From: Ferruginibacter lapsinanis
Lineage (GTDB): Bacteria; Bacteroidota; Bacteroidia; Chitinophagales; Chitinophagaceae
Assembly (NCBI RefSeq): GCF_020783315.1
Contig: NZ_CP086063.1
Location: forward strand, 1,972,501-2,036,500
DNA: 64,000 bases
Direction of reading: 5' to 3'
Shown: positions 45,218 to 54,400 of the stretch, piece by piece
How the letters are laid out: each line of letters begins with the position of its first letter
How positions within the stretch are numbered: the first letter of the stretch is position 1
The notes under the pieces: model-generated
What the model saw: the letters and a program-made list of their open reading frames with translations, nothing else
Database searches by the model: none
Told to the model about the DNA's origin: nothing
Made by a program: the position numbers and the translations under genes

Positions 45218-46546
45218 TTGATTGCGATAAAAACCAATAGAATTGTTTTGCCTGAAGGTATCAAAAAAGGTGCTGTTATTATTGATAGCGGAGTGATCGT
45301 TGATATTGTAGACGAATTGTCTGACAACAATAATTATTATGTTGTTGATGTTGGCAATCATTTGCTGATGCCAGGTGTGATCGATCCTCATGTACATATC
45401 AATGAACCCGGCAGAACTGATTGGGAAGGCTTTAATACAGCCACCAGAGCTGCTATTGCTGGGGGCTTGACAACATTGGTTGATATGCCTTTGAATTCGT
45501 CTCCTGTTACAACAACAGTTGCAGCGTTTGATGAAAAGATAGTAGTAACAACAAATAAACTGCATACCAATGTTGGTTTTTGGGGTGGCGTTATTCCCGG
45601 AAATGAGAATGAAATTGAAGGTTTGATAAAAAGAGGTGTATTGGGTTTCAAGACATTTTTAACACATTCGGGTATTGATGAATTTCCAAATGCTACTGAA
45701 GAAGATCTCTGTAAAGCAATGCCGATCATCGCCAGATACAATTTACCGCTATTGGTGCATTGTGAACTAACAGATAATGAACAAAGAGCAACCGGTGATG
45801 TACATTCTTACCAAAACTACTTATCATCTCGCCCTAAAAAATGGGAAGACGATGCAATAGCAATGATGATTCGGTTGTGTGAAAAATTTAACTGCAGGGT
45901 GCATATAGTTCATTTGTCATCCGCAGATTCGATTGCACAGATTGTAGCGGCAAAACAAAAAGGATTGCCAATATCTGTAGAGACAGGACAACATTATTTG
46001 TATTTTGCTGCCGAAGAAATTCCGGATAGACAAACACAATACAAATGTGCGCCCCCTATCAGGGAAAAAGAGAATAATGATCAATTGTGGGCAGCATTAA
46101 AAAATGGGGTCATTGATTTTGTAGCAACAGATCATTCTCCTGCAACTCCCGATTTGAAAGAGTTACAAAGCGGTAACTTTATGAAAGCATGGGGTGGCAT
46201 CGCTTCATTACAATTTGCGTTGCCGGTTTTGCTGACAGCTGCCAAAAAAAGAAATTATGCAATTACGGATGTGGTGAAATGGCTGTGTGAAAATCCGGCG
46301 AAATTGATAGACAAACAAAATACGAAGGGAAAGATCACAAAAGGCTTTGATGCAGATCTGATAGTGGTGGATGATGAAAATACTTTTATTGTTACCGAAA
46401 AGATCATTCAGCATAAACATAAAGTGACGCCATACCTGAATGAGGAATTATATGGCATCGTTAAACGAACATTTTTAGGAGGAATAGAGGTTTATAAAGA
46501 TGGCAATTTTACAGCATTGAATGAAGGAAAAATAATTGTACACTAA
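45218..46546 (+). CDS. allB: Allantoinase
   Basis: 442 residues, cyclic amidohydrolase fold. Metal ligands are visible: DPHVHINEPGRTDWEG (HxH), GFKTFLTHSG with the bridging Lys, LLVHCE, VHIVHLSSAD and ATDHSPA. Hydrolyses allantoin to allantoate. Dihydroorotase or hydantoinase would be alternatives by sequence, but the adjoining allantoicase and uraD settle it. First gene of the rightward urate operon. Confidence 0.94.
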   Translation: MIAIKTNRIVLPEGIKKGAVIIDSGVIVDIVDELSDNNNYYVVDVGNHLLMPGVIDPHVHINEPGRTDWEGFNTATRAAIAGGLTTLVDMPLNSSPVTTTVAAFDEKIVVTTNKLHTNVGFWGGVIPGNENEIEGLIKRGVLGFKTFLTHSGIDEFPNATEEDLCKAMPIIARYNLPLLVHCELTDNEQRATGDVHSYQNYLSSRPKKWEDDAIAMMIRLCEKFNCRVHIVHLSSADSIAQIVAAKQKGLPISVETGQHYLYFAAEEIPDRQTQYKCAPPIREKENNDQLWAALKNGVIDFVATDHSPATPDLKELQSGNFMKAWGGIASLQFALPVLLTAAKKRNYAITDVVKWLCENPAKLIDKQNTKGKITKGFDADLIVVDDENTFIVTEKIIQHKHKVTPYLNEELYGIVKRTFLGGIEVYKDGNFTALNEGKIIVH

Positions 46547-46559
46547 TATTAAAAAAAGT

Positions 46560-47546
46560 ATGTCAGAACCAACGTTTACAAAGATGACGGATCTCGCCGC
46601 CGAAAGATTAGGCGGTAAGGCACTTAGTTGCAGCGATGATTTTTTTGCTGAAAAAGAAAATTTATTAAAACCCGGGAGAGGTGTTTTTATTGTAGATAAA
46701 TATACCGACAGAGGCAAATGGATGGATGGCTGGGAATCAAGAAGAAAAAGAACTCCAGGTCATGATTGGTGTATCATTCAATTAGCCACTTCTGGAAAAA
46801 TTCATGGAGTAGATATTGATACCAATCACTTTTTGGGAAATCATCCGCCATATGCCTCTTTAGAGGCCTGCAACACCACAGGTGATATCGACAAAGCTGA
46901 GTGGGTAGAGATTTTACCTAAATCACCACTGCAGCCTGGCTCTCAGAATTTATACGAAATAACTGATAGAAACATTTATACGCATTTGCGTTTGAATATT
47001 TATCCTGATGGAGGCGTAGCCAGACTAAAAGTATATGGCGAGGTATTTAAAGATTGGAGTACAGTTACTGCGGATGAAACCATTAATTTAGCAGCAGCAA
47101 CCAATGGAGCAAAATCTATTTTGTGTAATGATATGTTCTTCTCTCACATGGATAATTTACTTATGCCGGGAAGAGGGATCAACATGGGGGATGGTTGGGA
47201 AACTAAACGCAACCGTACACCAAATAATAAAGATTGGGTGATCGTTAGATTGGCACATGAAGGCTTTGTCGATAAAATATTGATCGATACTGCTCACTTT
47301 AAAGGTAATTATCCTGATAGTTGTTTGCTCGAAGGAACGAACATTTCTTTGGCAGATGAGAGTAAGATCAATGATGCGTCTATACAATGGACAACCATTT
47401 TACCACAAACAAAATTGCAGGCAGATCACGAACATTTTTTTGAAAAAGAAATTGCCAGTAAAGAACCATTCACACATGTACGTTTATACATTTTCCCTGA
47501 TGGCGGTATAAGCAGAATGAGGCTGTTTGGTAAAATAAAAAAATAA
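46560..47546 (+). CDS. alc: Allantoicase
   Basis: 328 residues from the Met at 46560 (MSEPTFTKM), 13 bp after allB; the frame extends to 46536 but would overlap allB. Two tandem allantoicase repeats are clear: DDFFAEKENLLKPGRG ... DGWESRRKRTPGHDW, and NDMFFSHMDNLLMPGRG ... DGWETKRNRTPNNKDW. Splits allantoate into ureidoglycolate and urea. The stop overlaps the uraD start (TAATG), so translation is coupled. Confidence 0.95.
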   Translation: MSEPTFTKMTDLAAERLGGKALSCSDDFFAEKENLLKPGRGVFIVDKYTDRGKWMDGWESRRKRTPGHDWCIIQLATSGKIHGVDIDTNHFLGNHPPYASLEACNTTGDIDKAEWVEILPKSPLQPGSQNLYEITDRNIYTHLRLNIYPDGGVARLKVYGEVFKDWSTVTADETINLAAATNGAKSILCNDMFFSHMDNLLMPGRGINMGDGWETKRNRTPNNKDWVIVRLAHEGFVDKILIDTAHFKGNYPDSCLLEGTNISLADESKINDASIQWTTILPQTKLQADHEHFFEKEIASKEPFTHVRLYIFPDGGISRMRLFGKIKK

Positions 47547-48052
47547 TGACGTTACACGAATTAAATACATTGCCAAAAGAACAACTTAAAGAAGAGTTGT
47601 TCAAATGCTGCGGCTCGGTAAACTGGGTTGAGAAAATGTTGCCTTTTTTCCCTGTAGATGACCTGGTTGAATTATTGGAAGATGCAGAAGAACAATGGTA
47701 TACATGTACTGAAGCTGATTGGCTGGAAGCGTTTACACATCACCCCAAGATCGGCGATATAGATTCGTTGAAGAAAAAATTTGCTTCAACAGCACAGTGG
47801 GCTGCAGGAGAACAAAGTGGGGCGGTGGCTGCTTCAGAAGAAACTATTCAAGCATTGGCAAAAGGTAATGATCTATATGAAAATAAATTTGGCTTTATCT
47901 TTATTGTTTGTGCTACAGGTAAAACCGCAGAAGAAATGTTGCAATTGTTACAGGAACGTTTGCCCAACAACAAAGCCGAAGAAATAAAGATAGCAGCAGA
48001 AGAACAAAATAAGATCACCAAATTGAGGTTAGAGAAACTGTTATTCAATTAA
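47546..48052 (+). CDS. uraD: OHCU decarboxylase
   Basis: 168 residues. All-helical family; catalytic His in FTHHPKIGD (H66, the HPxIGD motif), a WAAGEQSG block and YENKFGFIFIVCATGKTAEEML near the substrate site. Converts 2-oxo-4-hydroxy-4-carboxy-5-ureidoimidazoline to (S)-allantoin. Start overlaps the alc stop by one base. Followed by a 51-bp gap holding 7-bp repeats. Confidence 0.95.
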   Translation: MTLHELNTLPKEQLKEELFKCCGSVNWVEKMLPFFPVDDLVELLEDAEEQWYTCTEADWLEAFTHHPKIGDIDSLKKKFASTAQWAAGEQSGAVAASEETIQALAKGNDLYENKFGFIFIVCATGKTAEEMLQLLQERLPNNKAEEIKIAAEEQNKITKLRLEKLLFN

Positions 48053-48072
48053 TAATAAAAAATTGAGGCAAG

Positions 48073-48100
48073 AACTCATAACTCATAATTCATAATTCAA
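48073..48100 (+). repeat. Four heptamers directly upstream of uraH
   Basis: AACTCAT, AACTCAT, AATTCAT, AATTCAA in exact 7-bp phase, ending 3 bp before the uraH ATG at 48104. Within the urate operon. Confidence 0.85.
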
Positions 48101-48103
48101 AAC

Positions 48104-48442
48104 ATGAGTCAACTTACAACACACATACTCGATACAACAAAAGGGAAGCCTGCACAAGGCGTGACCATTATTCTATATCAACGTCAAAACAATACCTGGG
48201 TGGAATTAGCTGTTGGTGTTACGAATGCAGATGGCAGAATCCCCGATCTCTTGCCGGCCGATACCTTACTGGCGTTCGGTACATATAAAATGAAGTTCGA
48301 AACAAAAGAATATTTCGACAGGCAATTATTGCAAACATTTTATCCTTTGGTCGAAATAATTTTTGATGTACAAACCAATGAACATTACCATGTGCCTTTG
48401 CTGCTGAACCCTTTTGGGTATTGTACTTACAGAGGGTCTTAA
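48104..48442 (+). CDS. uraH: 5-Hydroxyisourate hydrolase (transthyretin-related)
   Basis: 112 residues. THILDTTKGKPAQGV with catalytic H7, DGRIPDLL with the conserved Arg, HYHVPLLLNPFGYCTYRGS with the second His, and the C-terminal YRGS tetrapeptide that separates the enzyme from transthyretin. Hydrolyses 5-hydroxyisourate, the PuuD product, to OHCU. No signal peptide, so cytoplasmic. Confidence 0.97.
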   Translation: MSQLTTHILDTTKGKPAQGVTIILYQRQNNTWVELAVGVTNADGRIPDLLPADTLLAFGTYKMKFETKEYFDRQLLQTFYPLVEIIFDVQTNEHYHVPLLLNPFGYCTYRGS

Positions 48443-48444
48443 AA

Positions 48445-48531
48445 TATTTTAAATTTTAAATGTTGGATTTTGAGTTATCTGAGATCAGGAAAACATTTAA
48501 AATGTATAATTCAAAATTTTTAATAAAAAGA
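48445..48531. repeat. Heptad-periodic AT-rich inverted repeat inside the urate operon
   Basis: The left side from 48446 reads ATTTTAA, ATTTTAA, ATGTTGG, ATTTTGA, GTTATCT. The right side (about 48494-48528) is its imperfect reverse complement. It fills the gap between uraH and the DUF6986-like gene, ending a few bases before its ATG at 48535. An alternative upstream start (48460) for that gene would lie inside it. Confidence 0.65.
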
Positions 48532-48534
48532 AGT

Positions 48535-49968
48535 ATGAATTTTTCAATTAACGACAGTGACAAACAAGCATTATTGGATTCGCTGCAAACAGCAAATCTG
48601 AAATTTCAAAAAACTTATCCCGGCGATAGACCGGACAGGCAGCCGGTGCACACTATTTATGGTGGTGCTAATTTATTTAAAAGTGATACTACTGATAAGA
48701 TAGGAGAGATAGCATTAAAAAACCTGTTGACCTATGCGCCCAATTTTGTTGTGTTGGCAAAAGTGTTAAAACTAGATGGGTTTGAGCATTTGCCGGATTC
48801 ATTAAGTGAGATAGAAGACCTGATTGCACGACTTGATGCTATGACCGAAGCTCAACGCAGAAAAGAACATGCATGGTTATCTTATTCAGTATACAATAAG
48901 ATCATTGCTAAATTGAAAAGAGAAGCGGTAGAAGATTTCAGGATCGATTTTGAAGATGGTTTTGGTAACAGACCCGATGATGAAGAAGATGCAACAGCTG
49001 TAAATGCGGCTAATGAATTAGCCGAGGGGATGGCGAATAAAACGATTTCACCTTTCATTGGGATCCGTATCAAACCTTTTACTGAAGATCTGAAATTAAG
49101 AGGTGTAAGAACATTAGATATTTTCTTGACAACACTGTTAGAAAAGACGAAAGGGAAGCTTCCTGATAACTTTGTGGTGATGTTACCAAAAGTAACAATT
49201 CCCGAGCAGGTAATAACATTGATACGTTTATTTGAAATAATTGAGAAGAAACATAATTTGGCTCCCCATACATTGAAAATGGAGACTATGGTGGAAGCAA
49301 CTCAAATTGTAATGGATGAAGAAGGTCGCAATCCTTTGATGAGAATTGTTCGTGCAGGCGAGGGCAGATTAATTGCAGCGCATTTTGGAACTTACGATTA
49401 CACAGCTTCTTGCGGTATCACCGCCAAATACCAAACTATGGCACATAGTGTGTGTGATTTTGCTCATCATGTTACTAAAGTGGCGTTGGGTGGTACGGGT
49501 ATCTGGATAAGTGATGGGGCTACGAATGTGATGCCTATTGGTCCTCATCGTGGAGATAATTTAACTTTTGATCAGTTAAATGAAAACAGAGAAGCGGTAC
49601 ACAGAGGATGGCGCATTGCATATGGTCATACGATGCATTCATTGATCAATGGTATGTATCAGGGCTGGGATCTGAATCCGGCACAGGTACCTATGCGATA
49701 TGCAGCTACTTATAATTTCTTTTTAAGTAGTATTGAAGATGCCACCAATCGCTTAAGAATATTTGTTGAAAGAGCTGCTATCTCTACATTGACCGGTGAT
49801 ATTTTTGATGACGCCGCTACCGGGCAAGGGTTATTGAATTTCTTTTTGAAAGCGATGAATTGTGGCGCAATCAGCGAAGAAGAAGCGTTGGAAACCGGGC
49901 TTACACTCGAAGAGATCCGTAGTCGTTCTTTCTATCAAATTTTAAAAGGAAGGAGAAATAAAAAGTAG
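48535..49968 (+). CDS. CitE/HpcH-fold DUF6986-like protein of the urate cluster
   Basis: 477 residues from the Met at 48535; the frame opens at 48460, but those 25 residues fall in the intergenic repeat. The sequence follows the HpcH/HpaI-CitE TIM-barrel: RIDFEDGFGNRPDDEED (DFEDG 138-142, metal Asp/Glu), GIRIK with R178, ATLPKV-like VVMLPKVTIPEQV, KMETMVEATQ with E250, and HFGTYDYTASCGI at 283-295. It also carries GTGIWISDGATNVMPIGPHRGD and MYQGWDLNPAQVPMRYAAT. I recognise this as DUF6986-like, a family I recall near purine-degradation genes of actinobacteria. Enzymes of this fold make or break C-C bonds, often with glyoxylate or pyruvate and a CoA thioester. It may act on ureidoglycolate or glyoxylate; activity unproven. 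Confidence 0.75.
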   Translation: MNFSINDSDKQALLDSLQTANLKFQKTYPGDRPDRQPVHTIYGGANLFKSDTTDKIGEIALKNLLTYAPNFVVLAKVLKLDGFEHLPDSLSEIEDLIARLDAMTEAQRRKEHAWLSYSVYNKIIAKLKREAVEDFRIDFEDGFGNRPDDEEDATAVNAANELAEGMANKTISPFIGIRIKPFTEDLKLRGVRTLDIFLTTLLEKTKGKLPDNFVVMLPKVTIPEQVITLIRLFEIIEKKHNLAPHTLKMETMVEATQIVMDEEGRNPLMRIVRAGEGRLIAAHFGTYDYTASCGITAKYQTMAHSVCDFAHHVTKVALGGTGIWISDGATNVMPIGPHRGDNLTFDQLNENREAVHRGWRIAYGHTMHSLINGMYQGWDLNPAQVPMRYAATYNFFLSSIEDATNRLRIFVERAAISTLTGDIFDDAATGQGLLNFFLKAMNCGAISEEEALETGLTLEEIRSRSFYQILKGRRNKK

Positions 49969-49980
49969 TTTTTTTCTTAT

Positions 49981-50022
49981 AAATGAAAGCGGTTGTTACA
50001 GATGTAACAACCGCTTTCATTT
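49981..50022. terminator. Long palindromic terminator after the urate operon
   Basis: AAATGAAAGCGGTTGTTAC with its complement GTAACAACCGCTTTCATTT, about 19 bp of perfect pairing around a short loop. It lies between convergent genes (stops at 49968 and 50032) and probably ends both transcripts, although the flanking T runs are modest. Confidence 0.8.
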
Positions 50023-50031
50023 AAATGTTTC

Positions 50032-50850
50032 TTATAGATACTCTTGCATCAATTCTCTTACGAAGTCTTTATAATATGCAGTAGCTTCAGCATATTGTTT
50101 TGCCTTGATCAGTTTTACCGAAGGTTGGATCAGATGGTCATAAAGATAATTGTAGATGGCAGTTTTGTTTTCAAAACTATTGATCCTGCTTACAATTTTT
50201 GGTCCGATAATTTTATAATTATCAACCAATGCTATTCCTTCCGCATCTTGCTTCATGTAGTTATCTCTTAAGAAACGCAGCGTGGTTAATTCGTCGCAAT
50301 CATCTGCTAATTGACGGTGTTCAACACAGGCGGTTGTAAGAAAGCATCCATCGTATTCATTATCTGTGCCATTGCTTACATATGGAATGCTGACCAGTTC
50401 TCCCCCTTTTCTATCTAGGATGGTAAAGTACGAATATGTTTTTCCTGTAAGGGAAAGATCTTTAGGAAACTCTTTGGGTAATTTATAGTCGCCTGACACT
50501 TTCTTGTCAAATTTTGTTTTTATTTTCCAAAGGTTTTCTTTTTCATCCAGCAGTGTACTTTCCTGTACAATGTATGTTAACTCAACACTTTTAGTTGGCT
50601 TCGAAAAATCAGTCGTTTCAAAAAAGGACACCTTAAGTCCGATGGTTTTTTCCTGTAAAGTTGCCTTTGCAAGTCCATTCATACAATAATGGTCAATGGC
50701 CAGTTCGTATTGAGTTTGCTTACTTATGCCATCTGATAATTTCGTTTTATATATGGTAGGTGAGTACGGCTTATTAAAAACTGCTTTTGGTAAGCCGGCT
50801 GCCGCTAACATGGCTAAACTGCTTTTTGTTAAAAAGTGTCTTCTGTTCAT
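50032..50850 (-). CDS. Exported protein with twin-Arg-like signal and CFI-box C-terminus
   Basis: The Met at 50850 (MNRRHFLTKSSLAMLAAAGLP) gives a good export signal with an RR pair resembling a Tat leader; the frame continues 59 codons upstream without likely coding content. The product is 272 residues. The middle ~130 residues (FETTDFSKPTKSVELTYIVQES) look like a beta-sandwich. The C-terminal third begins CFLTTACVEHRQLADDCDELTTLRFLRDNYM, which resembles the CFI-box domain (a Cys-rich start followed by LRxFRDxxL). Function unknown. Located between the urate operon and smc, convergent with the former. Confidence 0.75.
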   Translation of the reverse strand: MNRRHFLTKSSLAMLAAAGLPKAVFNKPYSPTIYKTKLSDGISKQTQYELAIDHYCMNGLAKATLQEKTIGLKVSFFETTDFSKPTKSVELTYIVQESTLLDEKENLWKIKTKFDKKVSGDYKLPKEFPKDLSLTGKTYSYFTILDRKGGELVSIPYVSNGTDNEYDGCFLTTACVEHRQLADDCDELTTLRFLRDNYMKQDAEGIALVDNYKIIGPKIVSRINSFENKTAIYNYLYDHLIQPSVKLIKAKQYAEATAYYKDFVRELMQEYL

Positions 50851-51174
50851 GAGAGTTGTTTTGTTGTTAAAGATAAACAGGTGCCAATAGATAAGCAATA
50901 CCCTTAGTTGGGTATTGTTTGTCTGTTGGTTATGATGTAATATGAAATAATCAGCACTATTTGTTTTCAGATAAAATAAAAGACTGACATCAGATATGAT
51001 AAAAATCATGAAAAAAATTGACAGCAATCATCATGTAGAATTACTATCATACCACAATCGAATTTACCTTTATGATGCCTTAAATGATAGATAATAAGAG
51101 AGACTGAGAAATAAGGCAAATCAAAAAGCAATAACTTCTAACGACAAATATTCAATCGCCTTAAAACCAGGATT
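50851..51174. other. Intergenic region upstream of the orphan terminator
   Basis: About 320 bp without a confident protein gene. A 28-codon plus-strand ORF (51008-51094, MKKIDSNHHVELL...) exists but has no supporting feature. GCCTTA (51077-51082) and TAAGGC (51112-51117) can pair, which with the following terminator suggests a small RNA (see the ncRNA entry). The minus-strand promoter for the CFI-box gene should also be here. Confidence 0.45.
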
Positions 51175-51210
51175 GCCACCTCCCTAAAGAAGGTGGCTTT
51201 TTATTTTTTC
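51070..51210 (+). ncRNA. Candidate small RNA ending in an orphan terminator
   Basis: A strong plus-strand terminator at 51175-51210 has no plus-strand gene upstream; the nearest upstream gene is on the other strand. A -7-like box TACCTTTA lies at 51065-51072. The interval contains a TGATGCCTTA/TAAGGCAAATCA hairpin (about 51073-51123). These together suggest a transcript of about 125-135 nt. I do not recognise a known RNA family. Expression is unproven. Confidence 0.4.
51175..51210 (+). terminator. Orphan rho-independent terminator
   Basis: GCCACCT/AGGTGGC stem, 9-nt loop, followed by TTTTTATTTTTT. Oriented for rightward transcription. Confidence 0.8.
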
Positions 51211-51450
51211 TGCATCTGTATCAATCAAACGATCTCGGAGGACCAAATTTGGAGTTCGTATTGTATTAAAATTATTTTTACTGTTTCAGCAAATTGTGTC
51301 AATTACGGAAAAGTAATCCACAAATACACGTAAAAATACCGCCTGATCTGTTAAAAAGCTGTTGATAACTCTGAATAACTGGTGTAAACATTCAAAAAAT
51401 TCTTTTCAGCCATTACTATATATTTGCCTTCCCACTAAAATTTAGAAAAC
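51211..51450. other. Upstream region of smc with DnaA-box-like words
   Basis: 240 bp. TAATCCACA (about 51319-51327) and TGTTGATAA (about 51360-51368, i.e. TTATCAACA on the other strand) each differ by one base from the DnaA box TTATCCACA. TATATTTG at 51419-51426 is a -7 box for smc. No gene. Confidence 0.35.
51419..51426 (+). promoter_or_regulatory. -7 promoter element of smc
   Basis: TATATTTG (TAnnTTTG), 24 bp before the GTG start; predicted leader about 18 nt. No -33 match. Confidence 0.4.
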
Positions 51451-54400
51451 GTGCGCTTAAAGAGTTTAGAAATAAAAGGATTTAAAAGTTTTGCCGATAA
51501 AACCGTACTTAATTTCGATGAAGGTATTACCGGCGTAATTGGGCCCAATGGCTGTGGTAAAAGTAATATTATAGATAGTATCCGCTGGGTAATTGGTGAA
51601 CATAAGATCAGTAATCTGAGAAGTGAAAACCTGGAAAGTTTGGTATTTAACGGGTCTAAAACCCGTAGCGCCAGTGGATTGGCAGAGGTGAGCCTTACTT
51701 TTGAAAATACTAAAAATCTATTACCAACGGAGTTCAATACCGTAACTGTTACCCGTAAATATTATAAAAATGGCGAAAGTGAATATCGCCTGAATGATGT
51801 GGCCTGTCGTTTAAAAGACATCCATAATCTTTTCATGGATACCGGGGTGAGTACGGATAGCTACGCTATTATTGAATTGGGGATGGTAGACGATATCATC
51901 AAGGATAAAGAAAACAGCCGCCGTAAAATGCTGGAGCAGGCTGCCGGCATTACCATTTATAAAACCCGTAAAAAAGAAGCCAAATTAAAACTGGATGCTA
52001 CAGAGCAGGATCTTGCCCGTATCGAAGATCTGTTGTTTGAGATAAATAATCAGCTAAAAAGCCTAGAAAGTCAGGCTAAAAAAGCAGAAAAGTATTTTGA
52101 AATAAAGAAAGAATACAAAGAGGTCAGTATTGAGTTGGCTAAAGCTGCACTGGAAGGATTTAATATCACCTATAAAGATCTAAATCAACAGCAGCAGGCA
52201 GAAGTTGACAGACGTATTGAACTGGAAACTGCTATTGCAAAAGAAGAAGCTGCATTAGAGCAGGAAAAATTTGCTTTCGTAGAAAAAGAAAAAGAGTTGC
52301 AACAGATGCAACATGCTTTCAACGAAATGTTAGATCATGTGCGTAGCAAAGAAAGCGATAAGAGTTTAAGTGCTCAACGCTTACAATATTTAAAAGAAAG
52401 AGAAGCTAGTCTGAATGAATTTTTACAAAAAGCAGGCGGGCAATTACAAGGCCTCGACGAAAGCATACAATTTACCAGTAATCAGATAAAAGATGATGAA
52501 ATTAAATTGGAGGAATTTGAAGGAAAACTGGATGAGCTGAAGAATGCGGTAGAAGACAAACGTAGAGTATTTGATGAAAAACGCAGCACTATCGATGAAT
52601 TGAGGAGAGAAAATCAGGCAATTCAACGTAATCAGTTTGAAGCAGAGAAGAAAGTAGCAGTTGCCGATACATCTATTCAAAATCAGCAAAGAACAATTGC
52701 TCAAATTGAAGATGAAAAGGCGCAGCGTCAGGGGCAATTGCAACATCTGGAAGCAGAACGTAAAGTAAAAGCAGAAGAGCTGGAACAAAAGAAAGTTGAT
52801 CTGCAACAATTGCAGGATCATCACGAATTTACTAAAGAGCAGATCTTTCAGACACAAAGTATGTTGGAAGGATTGAGAAACGAGCTGGCTGAAGAAAGCA
52901 GAAAACTAGATAGTAAAAAGAATGAGCATGATCTGTTAAAAAGTTTGATCGACTCAATGGAAGGTTATCCGGAGAGCGTTAAATTCTTGCATAAAAATAC
53001 CAATTGGAATCACGAAGCACCTTTGTTAAGTGATATCATCTATGTTAAAGAAGAATACAGAGCAGCGGTTGAAAATGTTTTGGAGCCATACCTGAATTAC
53101 TACGTAGTTAATAACTTAGAAGAGGGATTGCAAGCCGTTCATTTATTGGATGACAATAAAAAAGGGAAGGCTAATTTCTTCTTACAGGATAAGTTTACTG
53201 ATTTTGATAGCCATCATCAACCGGAAGGAACAATACCTGCATTGAGTGTGGTTGAGATAGATAGTAAATATGCTAATCTGGCAAAACATTTACTGGGCAA
53301 CGTTTTTATAGCTGAAAATGAAGATGCATTGCGTAACAGTAACGGAGCCGTAGTGCTGGAAAAAACGGGTAAATATGTAAAAGGAAAATACTCATTGACC
53401 GGTGGTAGCGTAGGCTTATTTGAAGGAAAGAAAATTGGCCGTGCTAAAAATTTAGAAAAATTAATCGAAGAAATTACAGCGCAGGAAATAATTGTAAATG
53501 GGTTAAAAGAAACCATTCAGGCTCGTCATAATGAAGTGATCGCTTTTAACGAACAGTTGAAAGAAAATGCGATCAAACAAACGCAGCAGGATATTAATAA
53601 TCTTACCAACCATGTTTTTTCTTTACAAAACAAAATTGAGAACCTGCATCATTTAGAAGAAACGAGTAGCAAAAGATTGGAAGAATTGCATGAGCAATTG
53701 CAAGCGAACCATGATGCAATTGCAAGCACACGTGATGAATTGGATAAATTCAATACGCAACTGGATGAGCTGAGTCACAAAATGCAATTGGTAGAACAGG
53801 ATTATGCAGCAGCAGAGCAGGAATATAATTTTGCGACTGCTACATTCAATGATGGTAACTTGCAATTTACCAAACAACAAAGCAAGATCATTTCTCTAAA
53901 ACAGGAGTTTGAGTTTAAGAGCAATCAGTTGAATGACCTGAAAGTTCAGATCGAAAACAGTAATACTCAATTGGTAGAAGCCTCCGGAAGTATCACAGAG
54001 ACCGCAGCTGCATTGGCTGATCTTGAATCGATGCTGGTAAGTATGTTGCAAAATAAAGAGGCGGAAGAAAAGAAATTAAATGAGGCGGATCAGACATATT
54101 ATAACATGCGTAATGTGCTCACAGAAAAAGAAAGTGAGCTTCGTCACAAACAAAAATCTAAAGAAGGGATAGATACTTTATTGAATGAGATTAAAGATAA
54201 ACTAACTGATCTGAAATTACAGTTAGCGGGAATGAAAGAAAGATTGAGTGTAGAATTTAAAGTTGATCTGGATGCTATCATTGATGAGCCTCGTACAGGC
54301 GAAGTGCCGTTAGAAGAATTACAAGAGAAGAACGAAAGAATGCGTAAGCGTTTGGAAAATATCGGAGAGGTAAATCCTACAGCTATCGAAGCGTATACTG

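Noticed and set aside
48460..48534. Upstream start for the DUF6986-like protein
   Set aside because: The 25 residues translate the heptad inverted repeat, and the Met at 48535 begins recognisable sequence.
48535..49968. Malate synthase as identity of the last urate-cluster gene
   Set aside because: It shares the TIM-barrel superfamily and the pathway logic is tempting, but the sequence is shorter than malate synthase A/G and follows the DUF6986/CitE-like pattern instead.
51008..51094. 28-codon ORF before the orphan terminator
   Set aside because: Too short to judge, no ribosome site or recognisable motif; the region is better explained as a possible small RNA.
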